From assembly GCA_016218685.1 (NCBI GenBank), contig JACRDD010000041.1, positions 20,791 to 84,790 on the forward strand: a DNA stretch of 64,000 nucleotides, given 5' to 3'. Below the pieces are notes generated by a model. The model saw only the letters and a list, made by a program, of their open reading frames with translations. It was not told where the DNA came from and ran no database searches. Position 1 is the first letter of the stretch. Every line of letters starts with the position of its first letter. Shown one piece after another: positions 16,692 to 26,186 of the stretch. The translations under genes and the position numbers were made by a program. The stretch is from Desulfobacterales bacterium. Lineage in GTDB: Bacteria; Desulfobacterota; Desulfobacteria; Desulfobacterales; Desulfosarcinaceae.

Positions 16692-17709
16692 AAGCCGCCC
16701 CCAACTGCCCGCAGGCCGCCCGAATGCCGGCCCCCTTGGAGCGCCGCAGCCGCACGAAGACCTTGCGCGCCACTAGGGCCTGGTGGAAGCGCTGCAAGCG
16801 CTCCGGCGACGGCGCCGCATAGGGCGATTCCAGGCGCGGGTTGTAGACAATCAGGTTGAGCCGCGCCGTGAGTCCTTCCAGGTAGTCGGCCAGGTGCCGG
16901 GCATCGTCATCGCTGTCGTTGACTCCCGCGATCAGGACATATTCCATGAGCAGCACGTTGCCCCGGGCCAGCGGGTAGTCCCGCAGCGCCTGCTTGAGAT
17001 CCGCCAGGTCGTATTGACGGTTGATCGGCATCAAGTCGCTGCGCGTCTGGTCGTCGGCCGCGTTCAGGCTCACCGCCAATTTTAGCTGGGGCCAGTTCAA
17101 GGCCGCCAGGCGCCGGATGCCGTCCACCCGGCCGCAGGTGGAGACGGTGATGCGGCGCTTGGCGATATCCAGGCCGCGCTGGTCTTCCAAAACGCGAATG
17201 GCCTGGACCACAGGCTCGAAATTGTCCAGGGGCTCGCCCATGCCCATGAAGACCACATTGCGCACGTCCAATCCCAACCCGATTTTGACGGCGTGCACCT
17301 GGCCCACGATTTCGGCCGCCGACAGCGAGCGCCGCAACCCCATGCGGCCGGTCTCGCACAGGCGGCAGCCCATGCGGCAGCCCACCTGACACGAGATGCA
17401 CACCGTGGTGTGGCGGGTCATGGGGACCACCACGGTCTCCACGGCCAGGCCGTCGGCCAGGCGGAAAAGCAGTTTGGTTACGCCGTCCTGGCTGCACTGG
17501 TCCACGATCGCCGGCCGGGCCGTCTCAAGGTCGGCGCGCACCCGGCGGGCCAGCTCCGGCGCGGCGGCAAAGGCCGGCAGTCGCGCCGGATCGCACTCCG
17601 CCTGGGAGTAGAAGGCCCGGTAGAGGGCCGCGGCATGAAAGCCGCCCTTGGCGTAGCATTGGTGGAATTGCGCCACCAACTGATCATATGTGAGTTCCAG
17701 CAGGTTCAT
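16657..17709 (-). CDS. rlmN: Radical-SAM RNA C2-methyladenosine methyltransferase (RlmN family)
   Basis: A protein of 350 residues from the ATG at 17709, which overlaps the preceding sod stop. RlmN makes 2-methyladenosine in 23S rRNA and some tRNAs. The radical-SAM cluster motif CRMGCRLC (CxxxCxxC) lies near residue 110. The methyl-carrying cysteine region AACGQL near the C-terminus and the other reactive-site region VCISCQVGC are present. GMGEPLDNF and the [11 protein letters not shown] block are typical of the family. The CISCQ context differs slightly from the usual CVSSQ. It is the last gene of the metY-metX-metW-sod-rlmN series. Confidence 0.9.
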   Translation of the reverse strand: MNLLELTYDQLVAQFHQCYAKGGFHAAALYRAFYSQAECDPARLPAFAAAPELARRVRADLETARPAIVDQCSQDGVTKLLFRLADGLAVETVVVPMTRHTTVCISCQVGCRMGCRLCETGRMGLRRSLSAAEIVGQVHAVKIGLGLDVRNVVFMGMGEPLDNFEPVVQAIRVLEDQRGLDIAKRRITVSTCGRVDGIRRLAALNWPQLKLAVSLNAADDQTRSDLMPINRQYDLADLKQALRDYPLARGNVLLMEYVLIAGVNDSDDDARHLADYLEGLTARLNLIVYNPRLESPYAAPSPERLQRFHQALVARKVFVRLRRSKGAGIRAACGQLGAAFNLEQPASACR

Positions 17710-18434
17710 GCAGCCGACAGAAGGTTCTTCGCCGCGAATTCCCAATTAAGCAACTTGTCCAGCACGGCCTGGACGTAATCGGCCCGGCGGTTCTGGTAAT
17801 CCAGATAGTAGGCGTGTTCCCACACATCGATGGTCAGCAGCGGCCGCAATCCCTGGGTCAGCGGCAGGTCGGCATTGCCGGTGCGCATCACCTTGAGCCG
17901 CTCGCCGTCCTGCACGAGCCAGGCCCAACCGCTGCCGAACTGGTCATTGGCCGCGGCGGCCAACTCTTTTTTGCAGCCTTCGACACTGCCGAAGGAGGCC
18001 TCGATCCTTTGCTTCAAGGCCGCCGGCGGTGCCCCGCCGCCTTTGGGCTTCAGGCTGCGCCAGTAGAAATCGTGGTTCCAGGCCTGGGCCGCGTTGTTGA
18101 AAATCGCCTGCCGATCCGGCTGTCCAGCCGTGGTGGAGATAATCTGCTCCAAGGGAAGGCCGGCGAGCTTGGTGCCGCTCGTGAGCTTGTTCAGCTTTTC
18201 CACATAGCCTTTATGATGCTGGCCGTGGTGCAAGCCGATGGTCTTGGAAGAGATCACCGGTTCCAAACCGCTTTCGGCGTAAGGCAGCGACGCCAGCATG
18301 TGCACCGAGCCCGCCTTGGTCGAACAGGAGATGCCGCCGCCCATGGCGAAAAGAAGCGCGGCGCCCATGGATGCCCCCAGGAATTGCCGGCGACTCAGGG
18401 CGGAATCCATTGCATGCTTTGAGCTGGTTTGCAT
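17706..18434 (-). CDS. Fe/Mn superoxide dismutase with Tat signal peptide
   Basis: A 242-residue protein from the ATG at 18434, which directly follows AAGGAGGCTTC. The N-terminus carries a twin-arginine signal (SRRQFLG, then a hydrophobic stretch), so the enzyme is exported folded and already metallated. The dismutase body starts [21 protein letters not shown]. It includes the helix [12 protein letters not shown], the mid-domain GSGWAWLV, and the C-terminal ligand motif [15 protein letters not shown], so all four metal ligands (His, His, Asp, His) are present. Export fits oxygen defence in a mostly anaerobic cell. It lies 26 bp downstream of metW and overlaps rlmN by 4 bp. Confidence 0.92.
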   Translation of the reverse strand: MQTSSKHAMDSALSRRQFLGASMGAALLFAMGGGISCSTKAGSVHMLASLPYAESGLEPVISSKTIGLHHGQHHKGYVEKLNKLTSGTKLAGLPLEQIISTTAGQPDRQAIFNNAAQAWNHDFYWRSLKPKGGGAPPAALKQRIEASFGSVEGCKKELAAAANDQFGSGWAWLVQDGERLKVMRTGNADLPLTQGLRPLLTIDVWEHAYYLDYQNRRADYVQAVLDKLLNWEFAAKNLLSAA

Positions 18435-18460
18435 GAAGCCTCCTTTCTTGGATCGCACTT

Positions 18461-19081
18461 TCAGTTGCGGGTAATGACAAAAAGGCCGATGTGGGCCAGC
18501 AGATTGGTCGCGGCCAGAGGCGCCCGGCGCAGCCAGCGGCCGGCCATCAGGTAACGCTCCTGGGCCACCTGGATCGATTGCCGGTGGCAGTAATCGAAGA
18601 AATCGCGGATGGAGAGCACGCGGATATTGGGCGTATTGTACCACTCGAAGGGCAGGGCCGGCGATTTAGGGGCCCGGCCGCCGAAGAAAAGTCCGCTGCG
18701 CAGCCGCCACTGGGCGAAGTTGGGAAAACCCACGATGCCAAAGCGTCCGATCCGCAGCATTTCGGTGAGCACCAGCAGCGGGTTTTTGACCACCTGCAGC
18801 GTCTGGTTCAAAATCACGTAATCGTAGGCCTTGTCGGGAAAGTCGGCCAACCCCTCGTCCAAGTTGCCCTGGTAGACATTGAAGCCGTGGGCCAGGCCGT
18901 CGACCAGCTGATCGCCGCGGATATCCACGCCGGTACCGCGGATCTTGCGTTTGACGGCCAGTTCCGCCAGCAGACTGCAATCACCGCAGCCCAAGTCCAG
19001 CACGGTGACACCTTCGGGCACCAGGGTCAGAATCACGTCGCGATCCGTGCGGCTGAGGCGATCCACATAGCGTTCGTTCAT
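18461..19081 (-). CDS. metW: Methionine biosynthesis protein MetW
   Basis: A 206-residue SAM-methyltransferase-fold protein. Motif I reads [14 protein letters not shown], followed by [19 protein letters not shown] and [13 protein letters not shown], then [12 protein letters not shown], all typical of MetW. In bacteria MetW partners MetX in acylating homoserine. Here the two are translationally coupled: the metW start overlaps the metX stop by four bases. It belongs to the SAM-riboswitch operon. Confidence 0.93.
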   Translation of the reverse strand: MNERYVDRLSRTDRDVILTLVPEGVTVLDLGCGDCSLLAELAVKRKIRGTGVDIRGDQLVDGLAHGFNVYQGNLDEGLADFPDKAYDYVILNQTLQVVKNPLLVLTEMLRIGRFGIVGFPNFAQWRLRSGLFFGGRAPKSPALPFEWYNTPNIRVLSIRDFFDYCHRQSIQVAQERYLMAGRWLRRAPLAATNLLAHIGLFVITRN

Positions 19082-20217
19082 GCGGCCACCTCCTGGGGTA
19101 CGCCGGAGAGGAACCCCGAAACGATGCGCGACAGTTTTTCCACTTCCACCAGAAAGGCGTCGTGGCCGTAGGGCGAATCGATCTCGATGAACGAGACGGG
19201 CTTGCCGTTGCTGAGCAGCGCACGCACCATCTCCTTGGTCTGGCTGGTGGGAAAGAGCCAGTCGCTGCTGTAGGAGACGAACAGGCAGCGGGCCGTCACT
19301 GAAACGAAAGCCTCCTTGAGCGGACCGTAGGAGCGGCTGATGTCGAAGTAATCCATGGCCTTGGTGATGTACAGGTAACTGTTGGCGTCGAAGCGCTGGG
19401 TAAAGGCGCTGCCCTTGTGGTCCAAGTAGCCTTCGATGGCAAACTCGGTGGTGAAGTTGTAGCTGAGCCGGTTGGCCGATTGCAACCGCCGACCGAACTT
19501 GGTGTCCAGCAGCATTTCAGAGAGATAAGTGATATGGCCCACCATGCGCGCCGTGGCCAGGCCGTGCTCGGGGCCCTTGCCGTCGTAAGCGCCCTCCCTC
19601 CACTCCGGGTCGCGGGTGATGGCGCTGCGGCCCACGCTATTGAAGGCAATCGCCTGGGCCGAGAGCCGGGCCGCCGAAGCGATGCACATCGCCGAACGCA
19701 CCATCTGTGGATAACGCAGGGCCCACTCCAGCACCTGGAAGCCGCCCATGGAGCCGCCGGCGATGCTGTACAAGCGGGTGATGCCCAGATGGTCGATCAG
19801 GCGCTTCTGGGCCTCCACCATGTCGCCGATGGTAACGATGGGAAAGGTCAGGCCATAGGGCTTGCCGGTGGCCGGATCGATGCTGACCGGCCCGGTGGAA
19901 CCCTTGCAGCCGCCGATGATGTTGGCGCAGATCATCCAATAGCGGTTGGTGTCGAAGGCCTTGCCCGGTCCGATCATGGTGTCCCACCAGCCGGTCTGGG
20001 GATCGTGGGGATCGTGATAGCCGGCCGCATGGTGGTTGCCCGACAGGGCGTGACAGATCAGGATAGCGTTGGAACGATCCGCATTGGGCTGGCCGTACGT
20101 CTCGTAGACGATCTCAACCGGCCCCAGGGTGCGGCCCGATTCGAGCACCATGGGATCTTCCAGGCTGCCGAAGGTAAATTTCTGGGGCGTAACGATGCCG
20201 ACCGAGTTGCGATCCAT
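19078..20217 (-). CDS. metX: Homoserine O-acyltransferase MetX
   Basis: An alpha/beta hydrolase-fold enzyme of 379 residues that acylates homoserine, the first committed step to methionine. The nucleophile elbow GGSMGGFQVLEWA lies near residue 147 and the oxyanion region ICHALSGNHH near residue 50. The catalytic Asp-His end is seen in SSDWLFPT and SPYGHDAFLVEVEK. Family length is normal. Whether it uses acetyl-CoA or succinyl-CoA is not fixed by what I can see, though the downstream MetY points to acetyl. The start at 20217 has no strong ribosome site. It is separated from metY by a paired repeat element. Confidence 0.94.
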   Translation of the reverse strand: MDRNSVGIVTPQKFTFGSLEDPMVLESGRTLGPVEIVYETYGQPNADRSNAILICHALSGNHHAAGYHDPHDPQTGWWDTMIGPGKAFDTNRYWMICANIIGGCKGSTGPVSIDPATGKPYGLTFPIVTIGDMVEAQKRLIDHLGITRLYSIAGGSMGGFQVLEWALRYPQMVRSAMCIASAARLSAQAIAFNSVGRSAITRDPEWREGAYDGKGPEHGLATARMVGHITYLSEMLLDTKFGRRLQSANRLSYNFTTEFAIEGYLDHKGSAFTQRFDANSYLYITKAMDYFDISRSYGPLKEAFVSVTARCLFVSYSSDWLFPTSQTKEMVRALLSNGKPVSFIEIDSPYGHDAFLVEVEKLSRIVSGFLSGVPQEVAA

Positions 20218-20263
20218 TGTACCCAGATTCCCATTAGCCCAGCAAACGCGGGTGCTGGTTTGT

Positions 20264-20332
20264 AGGGGCGACCGGCGGTCGCCCTATCGTAACAGGTCGA
20301 GAGGACGCTCAGGGCGACCGCCGGTCGCCCCT
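20264..20332. repeat. Paired REP-like inverted repeat between metY and metX
   Basis: Two 22-bp arms, at 20264-20285 and 20311-20332, are exact reverse complements of each other, separated by 25 bp. Each arm is itself a near-perfect hairpin, GGGCGACC-N3-GGTCGCCC. The whole can fold as one long stem or as two small hairpins. It sits in the 119-bp gap between metY and metX inside an operon. This matches the form of REP/BIME-type dispersed extragenic elements. A related GGGGCAACCC-type hairpin occurs near 59953-59969. Confidence 0.8.
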
Positions 20333-20336
20333 GCGG

Positions 20337-21635
20337 TTACAACGCACATCCAACCCCTGTATTCAAAGCCTGATCCAGATCCGCCAGAATATCTTCGATA
20401 TCTTCGATGCCCACGCTGAGCCGGATGAAATCCGGCGTCACGCCCGCGGCTTTTTGCTCCTCTGCGCTCAATTGCTCATGAGTCGTGGAGGCCGGATGAA
20501 TCACCAGGCTCTTGGCATCGCCGATATTGGCCAGGTGGCTGAAGAGCTTGCAGCTTTCGATGAACTTGACCGCGGCCTCCCGGCCGCCCCGTATGCCGAA
20601 GCCCACCAGGGCACCCTGGCCTTTGGGCAAATACTTCTCCTTGAGGGCGGCGGTGGGTGACGAAGCGAGTCCCGGATAGCGCACCCAGGCCACGCACGAA
20701 TGCTTCTCCAGCCAACGGGCCACGGCCAGGCCGTTGGTGCTGTGGCGCTCCATGCGCAACGCCAAGGTCTCCAACCCTTGCAGCAGCAGCCAGGCGTTGA
20801 ACGGGCTGATGGCCGCACCCATGTCGCGCAACCCCAGCACCCGGGCGCGCAGGATAAAGGTCATGGCGCCGAAGGCCTCATGAAATTTGAGGCCGTGGTA
20901 AGCCGGATCAGGGTCCAGGAAAGCGGCGAAACGGCCGGAACCGGCCCAGTCGAATTTGCCCGAATCCACGATGAGGCCGCCGATGGAGGTGCCGTGGCCG
21001 CCGATGAATTTGGTGGCCGAGTGGATCACGATGGCGGCGCCGTGGTCGAAGGGCCGCAACAAATAGGGCGTGGTGACGGTGTTATCCACCACCAGGGGAA
21101 TGCCCTGGGCCTTGCCGATGGCGGCGATCTTCCCAAGATCCACGATGTCCAGCTTCGGGTTGCCGATACTCTCCACGAAAAAGGCTTTGGTCTTATCGGT
21201 AATCGCCCGCTCCCAGCCGTTGAAATCGCCGGGGGCCACGAAGCGTACGCGGATGCCCAGCTTGGGCAGGGTGTGGGTAAAGAGGCTGACCGTGCCGCCG
21301 TAAAGATCGGTGGAGGCCACGATCTCGTCCCCGGCCTGGGCCAAGGTCAGGATGGCCAGGGTCTCGGCGGCCTGGCCGGAAGCAACCGCCAGCGCGCCGA
21401 CCCCGCCCTCCAGGGCCGCCACGCGTTGTTCGAGCACACCGGTGGTGGGATTCATGATGCGGGTGTAAATATTGCCGAACTTGCGCAAGCCGAAGAGATC
21501 GGCGGCGTGGGCCGTGTCGTCGAAAGTATATGAGGTGGTCTGGTAGAGGGGCACGGCCCGGGAATGGGTGTCGCTGTCCGGCGTGTGCCCGCCGTGGATG
21601 GCCTGGGTGGCAAAGCCTTTATAAGTGTCGGTCAT
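20337..21635 (-). CDS. metY: O-acetylhomoserine sulfhydrylase (MetY)
   Basis: A PLP-dependent Cys/Met-metabolism enzyme of 432 residues that joins sulfide to O-acetylhomoserine to give homocysteine, bypassing cystathionine. It opens [20 protein letters not shown] and continues with [10 protein letters not shown] and [20 protein letters not shown]. The PLP lysine is in [12 protein letters not shown] near residue 210. Length is typical of the O-acetylhomoserine group, longer than cystathionine lyases. The start follows CAAGGAGGAAACC. It is the first gene after a SAM-I riboswitch and terminator. Direct sulfhydrylation suits a sulfide-producing cell. Confidence 0.95.
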   Translation of the reverse strand: MTDTYKGFATQAIHGGHTPDSDTHSRAVPLYQTTSYTFDDTAHAADLFGLRKFGNIYTRIMNPTTGVLEQRVAALEGGVGALAVASGQAAETLAILTLAQAGDEIVASTDLYGGTVSLFTHTLPKLGIRVRFVAPGDFNGWERAITDKTKAFFVESIGNPKLDIVDLGKIAAIGKAQGIPLVVDNTVTTPYLLRPFDHGAAIVIHSATKFIGGHGTSIGGLIVDSGKFDWAGSGRFAAFLDPDPAYHGLKFHEAFGAMTFILRARVLGLRDMGAAISPFNAWLLLQGLETLALRMERHSTNGLAVARWLEKHSCVAWVRYPGLASSPTAALKEKYLPKGQGALVGFGIRGGREAAVKFIESCKLFSHLANIGDAKSLVIHPASTTHEQLSAEEQKAAGVTPDFIRLSVGIEDIEDILADLDQALNTGVGCAL

Positions 21636-21658
21636 GGTTTCCTCCTTGCTTTAGAGAC

Positions 21659-21684
21659 AAAAAAACCTCTCCGAATAGAGAGGT
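21659..21684 (-). terminator. Riboswitch-controlled intrinsic terminator upstream of metY
   Basis: Read on the minus strand, ACCTCTC and GAGAGGT pair across a short loop and are followed at once by seven T. The segment CAGACCT just before and overlapping the 5' stem can instead pair with AGGTCTG near 21705-21711 to form an antiterminator. It is therefore the expression platform of the adjoining SAM aptamer. Confidence 0.9.
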
Positions 21685-21711
21685 CTGTCAACCCATGTTG
21701 TCATCAGACCT

Positions 21712-21800
21712 CATGTGTTCCCTTGCGGGCTGGATTTAGCACCTTGATGGTCAGGTTGCCGGGCGGTCATAGGGCCAGATCCCTCGCGCCACTCCACATG
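21712..21800 (-). promoter_or_regulatory. SAM-I (S-box) riboswitch aptamer
   Basis: On the minus strand the conserved S-box core is readable in order: GCGCGAGGGATCTGGCCCTATGA, shown here in two pieces GCGCGAGGGATC and TGGCCCTATGA, then CCCGGCAACC and AAGGTGCTAAATCC. P1 is closed by CATGTG/CACATG (21795-21800 with 21712-21717). The terminator/antiterminator platform follows at 21659-21711. High S-adenosylmethionine should favour the terminator and switch off metY and the downstream metX, metW, sod and rlmN. Confidence 0.95.
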
Positions 21801-21819
21801 AATATGTTAGTGACCGGAA

Positions 21820-21848
21820 TTAATAAGGCCTTGCCATCGAATTGTCAA
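21820..21848 (-). promoter_or_regulatory. Sigma-70 promoter of the met operon
   Basis: On the minus strand TTGACA (21848-21843) and TATTAA (21825-21820) are separated by exactly 17 bp. They lie about 20 bp upstream of the S-box aptamer, as expected for a riboswitch leader. It is positioned just after the stop of the preceding cbiA-like gene at 21865. Confidence 0.85.
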
Positions 21849-21864
21849 CAAGCGTGGAATTCAA

Positions 21865-23370
21865 TCACTTGGAGGAGGGGCTGGAGGTCGACCTTCTTTG
21901 CCGATACTCCCGAGCCCTGGCCACCAGCGCCGGGGCCCACTGGGGCGTGCCCAAAGCGTGGATGTGCGTATAAGTGGCCAGCACATTGTTACGGCACAAG
22001 GCATCGCGGCCGGGAATCAATCCGCTGCCGCGCTCCATTTTGAAGGCCGTCGGATTGCAGGCCTCCGCGCCTTTAAGAACACTGGAGTAGTGAAACTCGT
22101 GGCCGCGCAACGTCTGGCCGGTCTCGTAGAAGGGGTTGGCCTGGTCCACCTGCACCACGGTATAACCATGGCCCTGGGGACGTTTGGAAAAACCGAAGGA
22201 GATAGGCAATACGCCGGCCATGGGAAAGGTACCTTCCTCCAGAACCAGCTCCTGGCCCAGGTACATCAGCCCGCCGCACTCGGCATAAATGGGCAGTCCC
22301 GCATCGGCCAATTGCCTGAGCTGCTCTCGATAGGTGACATTCTTGGCCAGGCGGGCCGCATGGGTTTCGGGAAAGCCGCCGCCGATATAGAGCGCGTCCA
22401 CCTCGGGCAGATTGTCTTCGAACAGCGGACTGGTCACCACCAGGTCGGCGCCGGCCTGCACCAGGGCATCCAGATTCTCGGGGTAGTAAAACTGGAAGGC
22501 CGAATCGCGGAGAACACCGATGCGCGGTCGATTGCCATCGGCGGCGGGGGGCGGCACGGGGTAGGCGCGGACCACCGCTTCTTCCGCGGGCAAGCTGTAT
22601 TCCGCGGTTCGCTCCTTACACCGGAAGCCAATCAACTGGGTGATGGCCGACATGTCCACATATTTTTCGGCCAGATCGGCGATGGCGCCCACCGCCTCCT
22701 GAGCCCATTGATGCTCATAGGTCGGCACCAGCCCCATGTGCCGCTCGGTGAAAATCTGGCGGCGTAGCTTGGGAACAGCGCCCAGCACGGGAATACCGCA
22801 ATGCCCGGTGATGCTGTCGCGCACGATGCGTTCGTGGCGACTGCCGGCCACATGGTTGAGCACCACGCCGGCAATGCGCAGTTCCGGATCGAATTGGACA
22901 CAGCCGGCCACCACCGCGGCCATGGTGCGGGTGGTCTTGGTGACGTCCAGGCATAGGATCACCGGCAGATCGAGCAGTTTGGCCAATTCGGCCGTGGAGG
23001 TCCGGCCTTCGACGTTGATGCAATCATAAAGGCCGCGATTGCCCTCGATCACGGCCACCTCGGTGTCCTGGGTATGCCGGGCATAGGATTGCTGAATAAT
23101 GGGGGAATCGATCAGGAAGGTGTCCAAATTATAACAAGGCCGGCCGGCGGCCAAAGCCAGCCAGCCGGCATCGATGTAATCAGGACCTTTTTTGAAGGGC
23201 GCAACCGTAGCGCCTCGATTTCGCAATGCGGCGATAATGCCGACCGAAAAGATCGTCTTGCCCGACCCGCCCCGCAGGGCAGCGATGACGATGCCCGGGC
23301 AGCAGGAGGGCGGTGGCTGGTTTAGCGTATGTTTCAAAAGACCTAACCGAACGATCATCGAGACGCCCAT
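21865..23370 (-). CDS. dsrN: Cobyrinate a,c-diamide synthase family protein, dsr-linked (CbiA/DsrN type)
   Basis: A glutamine-dependent amidase of 501 residues. The N-terminal ATPase domain has the P-loop region ALRGGSGKTIFSVG and the FKKGPDYIDAGW block. The C-terminal class I glutamine amidotransferase domain has the catalytic Cys in YAECGGLMYLG and its His in RGHEFHYS. CbiA amidates cobyrinic acid. In dsr clusters the homologue is called DsrN and is thought to amidate sirohaem for sulfite reductase, since sirohaem-amide is found in DsrAB. Its place 15 bp after dsrD supports that role, but the sequence alone does not exclude cobalamin synthesis. An alternative start is the ATG at 23358. Confidence 0.88.
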   Translation of the reverse strand: MGVSMIVRLGLLKHTLNQPPPSCCPGIVIAALRGGSGKTIFSVGIIAALRNRGATVAPFKKGPDYIDAGWLALAAGRPCYNLDTFLIDSPIIQQSYARHTQDTEVAVIEGNRGLYDCINVEGRTSTAELAKLLDLPVILCLDVTKTTRTMAAVVAGCVQFDPELRIAGVVLNHVAGSRHERIVRDSITGHCGIPVLGAVPKLRRQIFTERHMGLVPTYEHQWAQEAVGAIADLAEKYVDMSAITQLIGFRCKERTAEYSLPAEEAVVRAYPVPPPAADGNRPRIGVLRDSAFQFYYPENLDALVQAGADLVVTSPLFEDNLPEVDALYIGGGFPETHAARLAKNVTYREQLRQLADAGLPIYAECGGLMYLGQELVLEEGTFPMAGVLPISFGFSKRPQGHGYTVVQVDQANPFYETGQTLRGHEFHYSSVLKGAEACNPTAFKMERGSGLIPGRDALCRNNVLATYTHIHALGTPQWAPALVARAREYRQRRSTSSPSSK

Positions 23371-23385
23371 TGCTCGCGCAATGGT

Positions 23386-23625
23386 TTAGTCTTCGCCCTC
23401 GCTGTGCGCTTGTTTGCCGGTACCCGGCATGCCGTACATGGAGGTGCTGCCGCTGGACCAGTACTCCAGAACGCCTTCCTCGACCATTTTATTGACGATT
23501 TTCTTGGCGTCGCGCGGTTTGGTGCCGATGATATTGGCCAAGTCGTTGAAGTAGAACTTGGATTTGCTCTTCAGCTTCTTGGTAAGCTCTTCGATGATCT
23601 TCGCTTTTGCCTCTTCGTATTCCAT
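23386..23625 (-). CDS. dsrD: Dissimilatory sulfite reductase accessory protein DsrD
   Basis: A small 79-residue winged-helix protein. It reads EEAKAKIIEELTKKLKSKSK, then FYFNDLANIIGTKPRDAKK and VNKMVEEGVLEYWSSGSTSMYG, which is the DsrD pattern. DsrD binds DsrAB and stimulates sulfite reduction; it marks organisms reducing rather than oxidising sulfur. It lies 87 bp after dsrB, beyond a strong hairpin, with ribosome site AAAGGGGA. The C-terminus is acidic and probably flexible. Confidence 0.97.
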   Translation of the reverse strand: MEYEEAKAKIIEELTKKLKSKSKFYFNDLANIIGTKPRDAKKIVNKMVEEGVLEYWSSGSTSMYGMPGTGKQAHSEGED

Positions 23626-23660
23626 TGCCGTCCCCTTTCATCCGGTGCGGTCTAAGGGTT

Positions 23661-23686
23661 GCGGGGGGCGTGAAAACGCCCCCCGC
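23661..23686 (-). other. Strong GC hairpin in the dsrB-dsrD gap
   Basis: GCGGGGGGCG (23661-23670) pairs perfectly with CGCCCCCCGC (23677-23686) across a 6-nt loop. No T-run follows on the minus strand, so full termination is unlikely. In position it resembles an mRNA-stabilising or processing hairpin protecting the dsrAB message and setting DsrAB:DsrD stoichiometry. Confidence 0.75.
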
Positions 23687-23712
23687 TATCATTAAGATGG
23701 AACCGTTGGTTC

Positions 23713-24858
23713 TTAGAACTTGAACTGGGTGGTCTGGCGCCAGGTGTAGTACGCCGGATCGCGGAAATCATCGATCAGATGGTGCGTAAAGTCAAGCTCG
23801 CACTTCTCGAAGAAACGCTCCCAGCCGATTCGCTCGGCCCAGTCGCCCAGACGTTCGTACTTGCGGGCGTCATTGGCGTAGGTTTCGATCATGTTTTTGA
23901 TGACCTGGGAGGTTTTGGGCCAACGGGGCGCTTCGTTGGGAATGAAGGCCACGACGACCTTGGAGAACTTGGGCGCGCTGATGCGGTTGGAGACCTTGCC
24001 GCCGGCCATGATGACGATGCCGTCGCCTTCGGTATCGGCCAAAGGCATGGAGGGGCACATGGTGTAGCAGTTGCCGCAGTACATGCAGCGATCGTTGTTC
24101 ACGGCCACCGAGTTGAGCTTCTGGCCGTTGATCTCCACCTTGGACGGCTTGATGGCGGCGGTGGGGCAAGCCGCGATGGCCAGGGGGATTTCGCACATCT
24201 TGTCCAGGTACTCATGGTCCAACATCGGCGGTTTGCGGTGATAGCCCAGGATGGCGATATCCGAGCAGTGCACGGCGCCGCACATGTTCAGGCAGCAGGC
24301 CAGGGAGACGCGCACGGGGGCCGGCATGCGATGGTTCTGGAAATCGGCGAAGACTTCATCCATAACCGCCTTGACCGGTCCGGAAGCATCGGTGGCCGGG
24401 GTGTGGCAATGAATCCAGCCCTGGGTGTGGACGATGTTGGAGACGCCGGCGCCAGTGCCGCCAACCGGGAACTTGAACGAACCGCCCTTGAACTTGCGGC
24501 CGGCCAGGTCATCCAGCAAGGGTTTGACCTTGGACTTGTTGTCCACCATGAACTCGATGTTGTTACGGGTGGTCCAACGCACATGGCCGCCGCAATGCTT
24601 GTCGGCGATCTCGCAGATCTCGAGGATGTGGGCGGTGGTCATCAGACGGGCACCGCCGCAACGCACGGTGTACACTTCGTCGCCCGATTCGGCCACATGC
24701 ACCAGAACGCCCGGCTGCAGGATTTCATGATACAGCCATTTGCCTTTGTTGGCGGCGATGACCGGCGGATAAAACTCATCGTATTTACGCGGCCCGATGT
24801 CGGTAATGCGGTTCTCCATCGGTTTTTCGGGATTGTATCCGGAAGAAATAAAAGCCAT
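23713..24858 (-). CDS. dsrB: Dissimilatory sulfite reductase beta subunit
   Basis: A 381-residue subunit, the canonical length, of the sirohaem/iron-sulfur enzyme that reduces sulfite to the DsrC trisulfide in the cytoplasm. Visible are the opening [15 protein letters not shown], the sirohaem-side block [14 protein letters not shown] near residue 186, and an inserted ferredoxin domain near residue 256 ([15 protein letters not shown]). The C-terminus reads [20 protein letters not shown], characteristic of DsrB. The start follows TAGGAGGCGACACC, 11 bp after dsrA, so the two subunits are translated from one message. Confidence 0.98.
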   Translation of the reverse strand: MAFISSGYNPEKPMENRITDIGPRKYDEFYPPVIAANKGKWLYHEILQPGVLVHVAESGDEVYTVRCGGARLMTTAHILEICEIADKHCGGHVRWTTRNNIEFMVDNKSKVKPLLDDLAGRKFKGGSFKFPVGGTGAGVSNIVHTQGWIHCHTPATDASGPVKAVMDEVFADFQNHRMPAPVRVSLACCLNMCGAVHCSDIAILGYHRKPPMLDHEYLDKMCEIPLAIAACPTAAIKPSKVEINGQKLNSVAVNNDRCMYCGNCYTMCPSMPLADTEGDGIVIMAGGKVSNRISAPKFSKVVVAFIPNEAPRWPKTSQVIKNMIETYANDARKYERLGDWAERIGWERFFEKCELDFTHHLIDDFRDPAYYTWRQTTQFKF

Positions 24859-24869
24859 GGTGTCGCCTC

Positions 24870-26186
24870 CTATCTCTGGTGATGTTTTCTGAACTCGTTG
24901 ATGTCGCGCTCGAAACCGCCTTCGACCTCTTCTTCTTTCCAGAAGATGTACGGGTTGGAGCGGGGCTCTTGCACCATGCGCGGATCGGGATCCACACCAA
25001 GCACTTCGATGACTTTCTGCAGGCCCTGGCGTTTCATCAATTCGCCCAAACGTTCACGGTTCTTGCCTTCTTCCATCCACCAATCCCAGATCGGCTCGAT
25101 GACCGTTTCCTTCAGCTTGGTATAGGGGGCTTCGGCTTCGATGAAAGGCACGATCAGGGTGCCCATCTGGGCGCCGTCGAGGATCGGGGCCTTGGCGCCG
25201 GCCAGGACCGACAGACCGCGTTCGTTGCCGATGCGCAGGGCGCGCGGCATGACGTTGATGCAGTGCATGCAGCGGGTGCACTCGCGGTTGTTGATCTTGA
25301 GGGTCTTGCCGTCCATCACCATGCACTCGGTGGGGCACAGGCCGATGACTTCCTTCTGGATGTCGAACTTACCCCAGTTCTTTCCGGAGTGGGCGCCGCC
25401 GTTGGGGGCCAGCTCGCCGCCGATGTAAGCCTGCACGGCCTTCTGGTCGATCTTGATATCGTCTTTCCAGGTACCGACGAACGACATGTCCGAACGGGCG
25501 ATGGAGGCCACGCAGCAGTTGGGGCAGCCGTCGAACTTGAACTTGAACTTGTAGGGGAAAGCCGGACGATGCAGTTCGTCCTGGTATTCCTGGGTCAGGT
25601 CGTAGCACAGATCCTGGGTGTCGTAGCAGGCGAACTCGCAGCGCGCCTGGCCGATGCAGTCGGCCGGGGTGCGCAGGTTGGAGCCCGAGCCGCCCAGGTC
25701 CTGATTGTGCTTGTGGGTCAGTTCGAAGAAGATCTCTTCCAATTGGGGGGTGGTGGTGCCCAGGAAGATGATGTCGCCGGTGGAGCCATGCATGTTGGTG
25801 ATGCCGCTGCCGCGCATATCCCAAATCTCGCACAGGTTGCGCAGGAACTCGGTGGTGTAGAATTTGCCGCCCGGTTGGGCGATGCGCATGGTGTGGAAAT
25901 GAGCCACGCCGGGGAACATCTGGGGTTGGTCGCAGTAACGGCCGATAACGCCGCCGCCGTATCCGAAAACACCGACGATACCGCCATGTTTCCAGTGAGT
26001 CCGGCCCTGTTTGAAGGAAAGCTCGAGAATGCCCATGAGGTCGTCCACGACATCCACGGGAATCTGGAATTCGATGCCTTCCGCATTTTTAGCCCTTTTC
26101 TCGGCTTGCTGCTTCAAGTCGGACACAAAGCTCGGCCACGGTCCGGATTCAAGCTGGTCCAACAACGGGGTTTGGTGTTTTGCCAT
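24870..26186 (-). CDS. dsrA: Dissimilatory sulfite reductase alpha subunit
   Basis: A 438-residue alpha subunit, family-typical in length. Catalytic-cluster cysteines are in [15 protein letters not shown] near residue 177 and [15 protein letters not shown] near residue 220; together they bind the [4Fe-4S] cluster joined to sirohaem. A ferredoxin-like insert has [17 protein letters not shown] near residue 300. The start follows TTGGAGGTAAAAG. A strong promoter lies about 190 bp upstream. With dsrB, dsrD and dsrN it forms the sulfite-reduction operon that defines the organism's energy metabolism. Confidence 0.98.
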   Translation of the reverse strand: MAKHQTPLLDQLESGPWPSFVSDLKQQAEKRAKNAEGIEFQIPVDVVDDLMGILELSFKQGRTHWKHGGIVGVFGYGGGVIGRYCDQPQMFPGVAHFHTMRIAQPGGKFYTTEFLRNLCEIWDMRGSGITNMHGSTGDIIFLGTTTPQLEEIFFELTHKHNQDLGGSGSNLRTPADCIGQARCEFACYDTQDLCYDLTQEYQDELHRPAFPYKFKFKFDGCPNCCVASIARSDMSFVGTWKDDIKIDQKAVQAYIGGELAPNGGAHSGKNWGKFDIQKEVIGLCPTECMVMDGKTLKINNRECTRCMHCINVMPRALRIGNERGLSVLAGAKAPILDGAQMGTLIVPFIEAEAPYTKLKETVIEPIWDWWMEEGKNRERLGELMKRQGLQKVIEVLGVDPDPRMVQEPRSNPYIFWKEEEVEGGFERDINEFRKHHQR

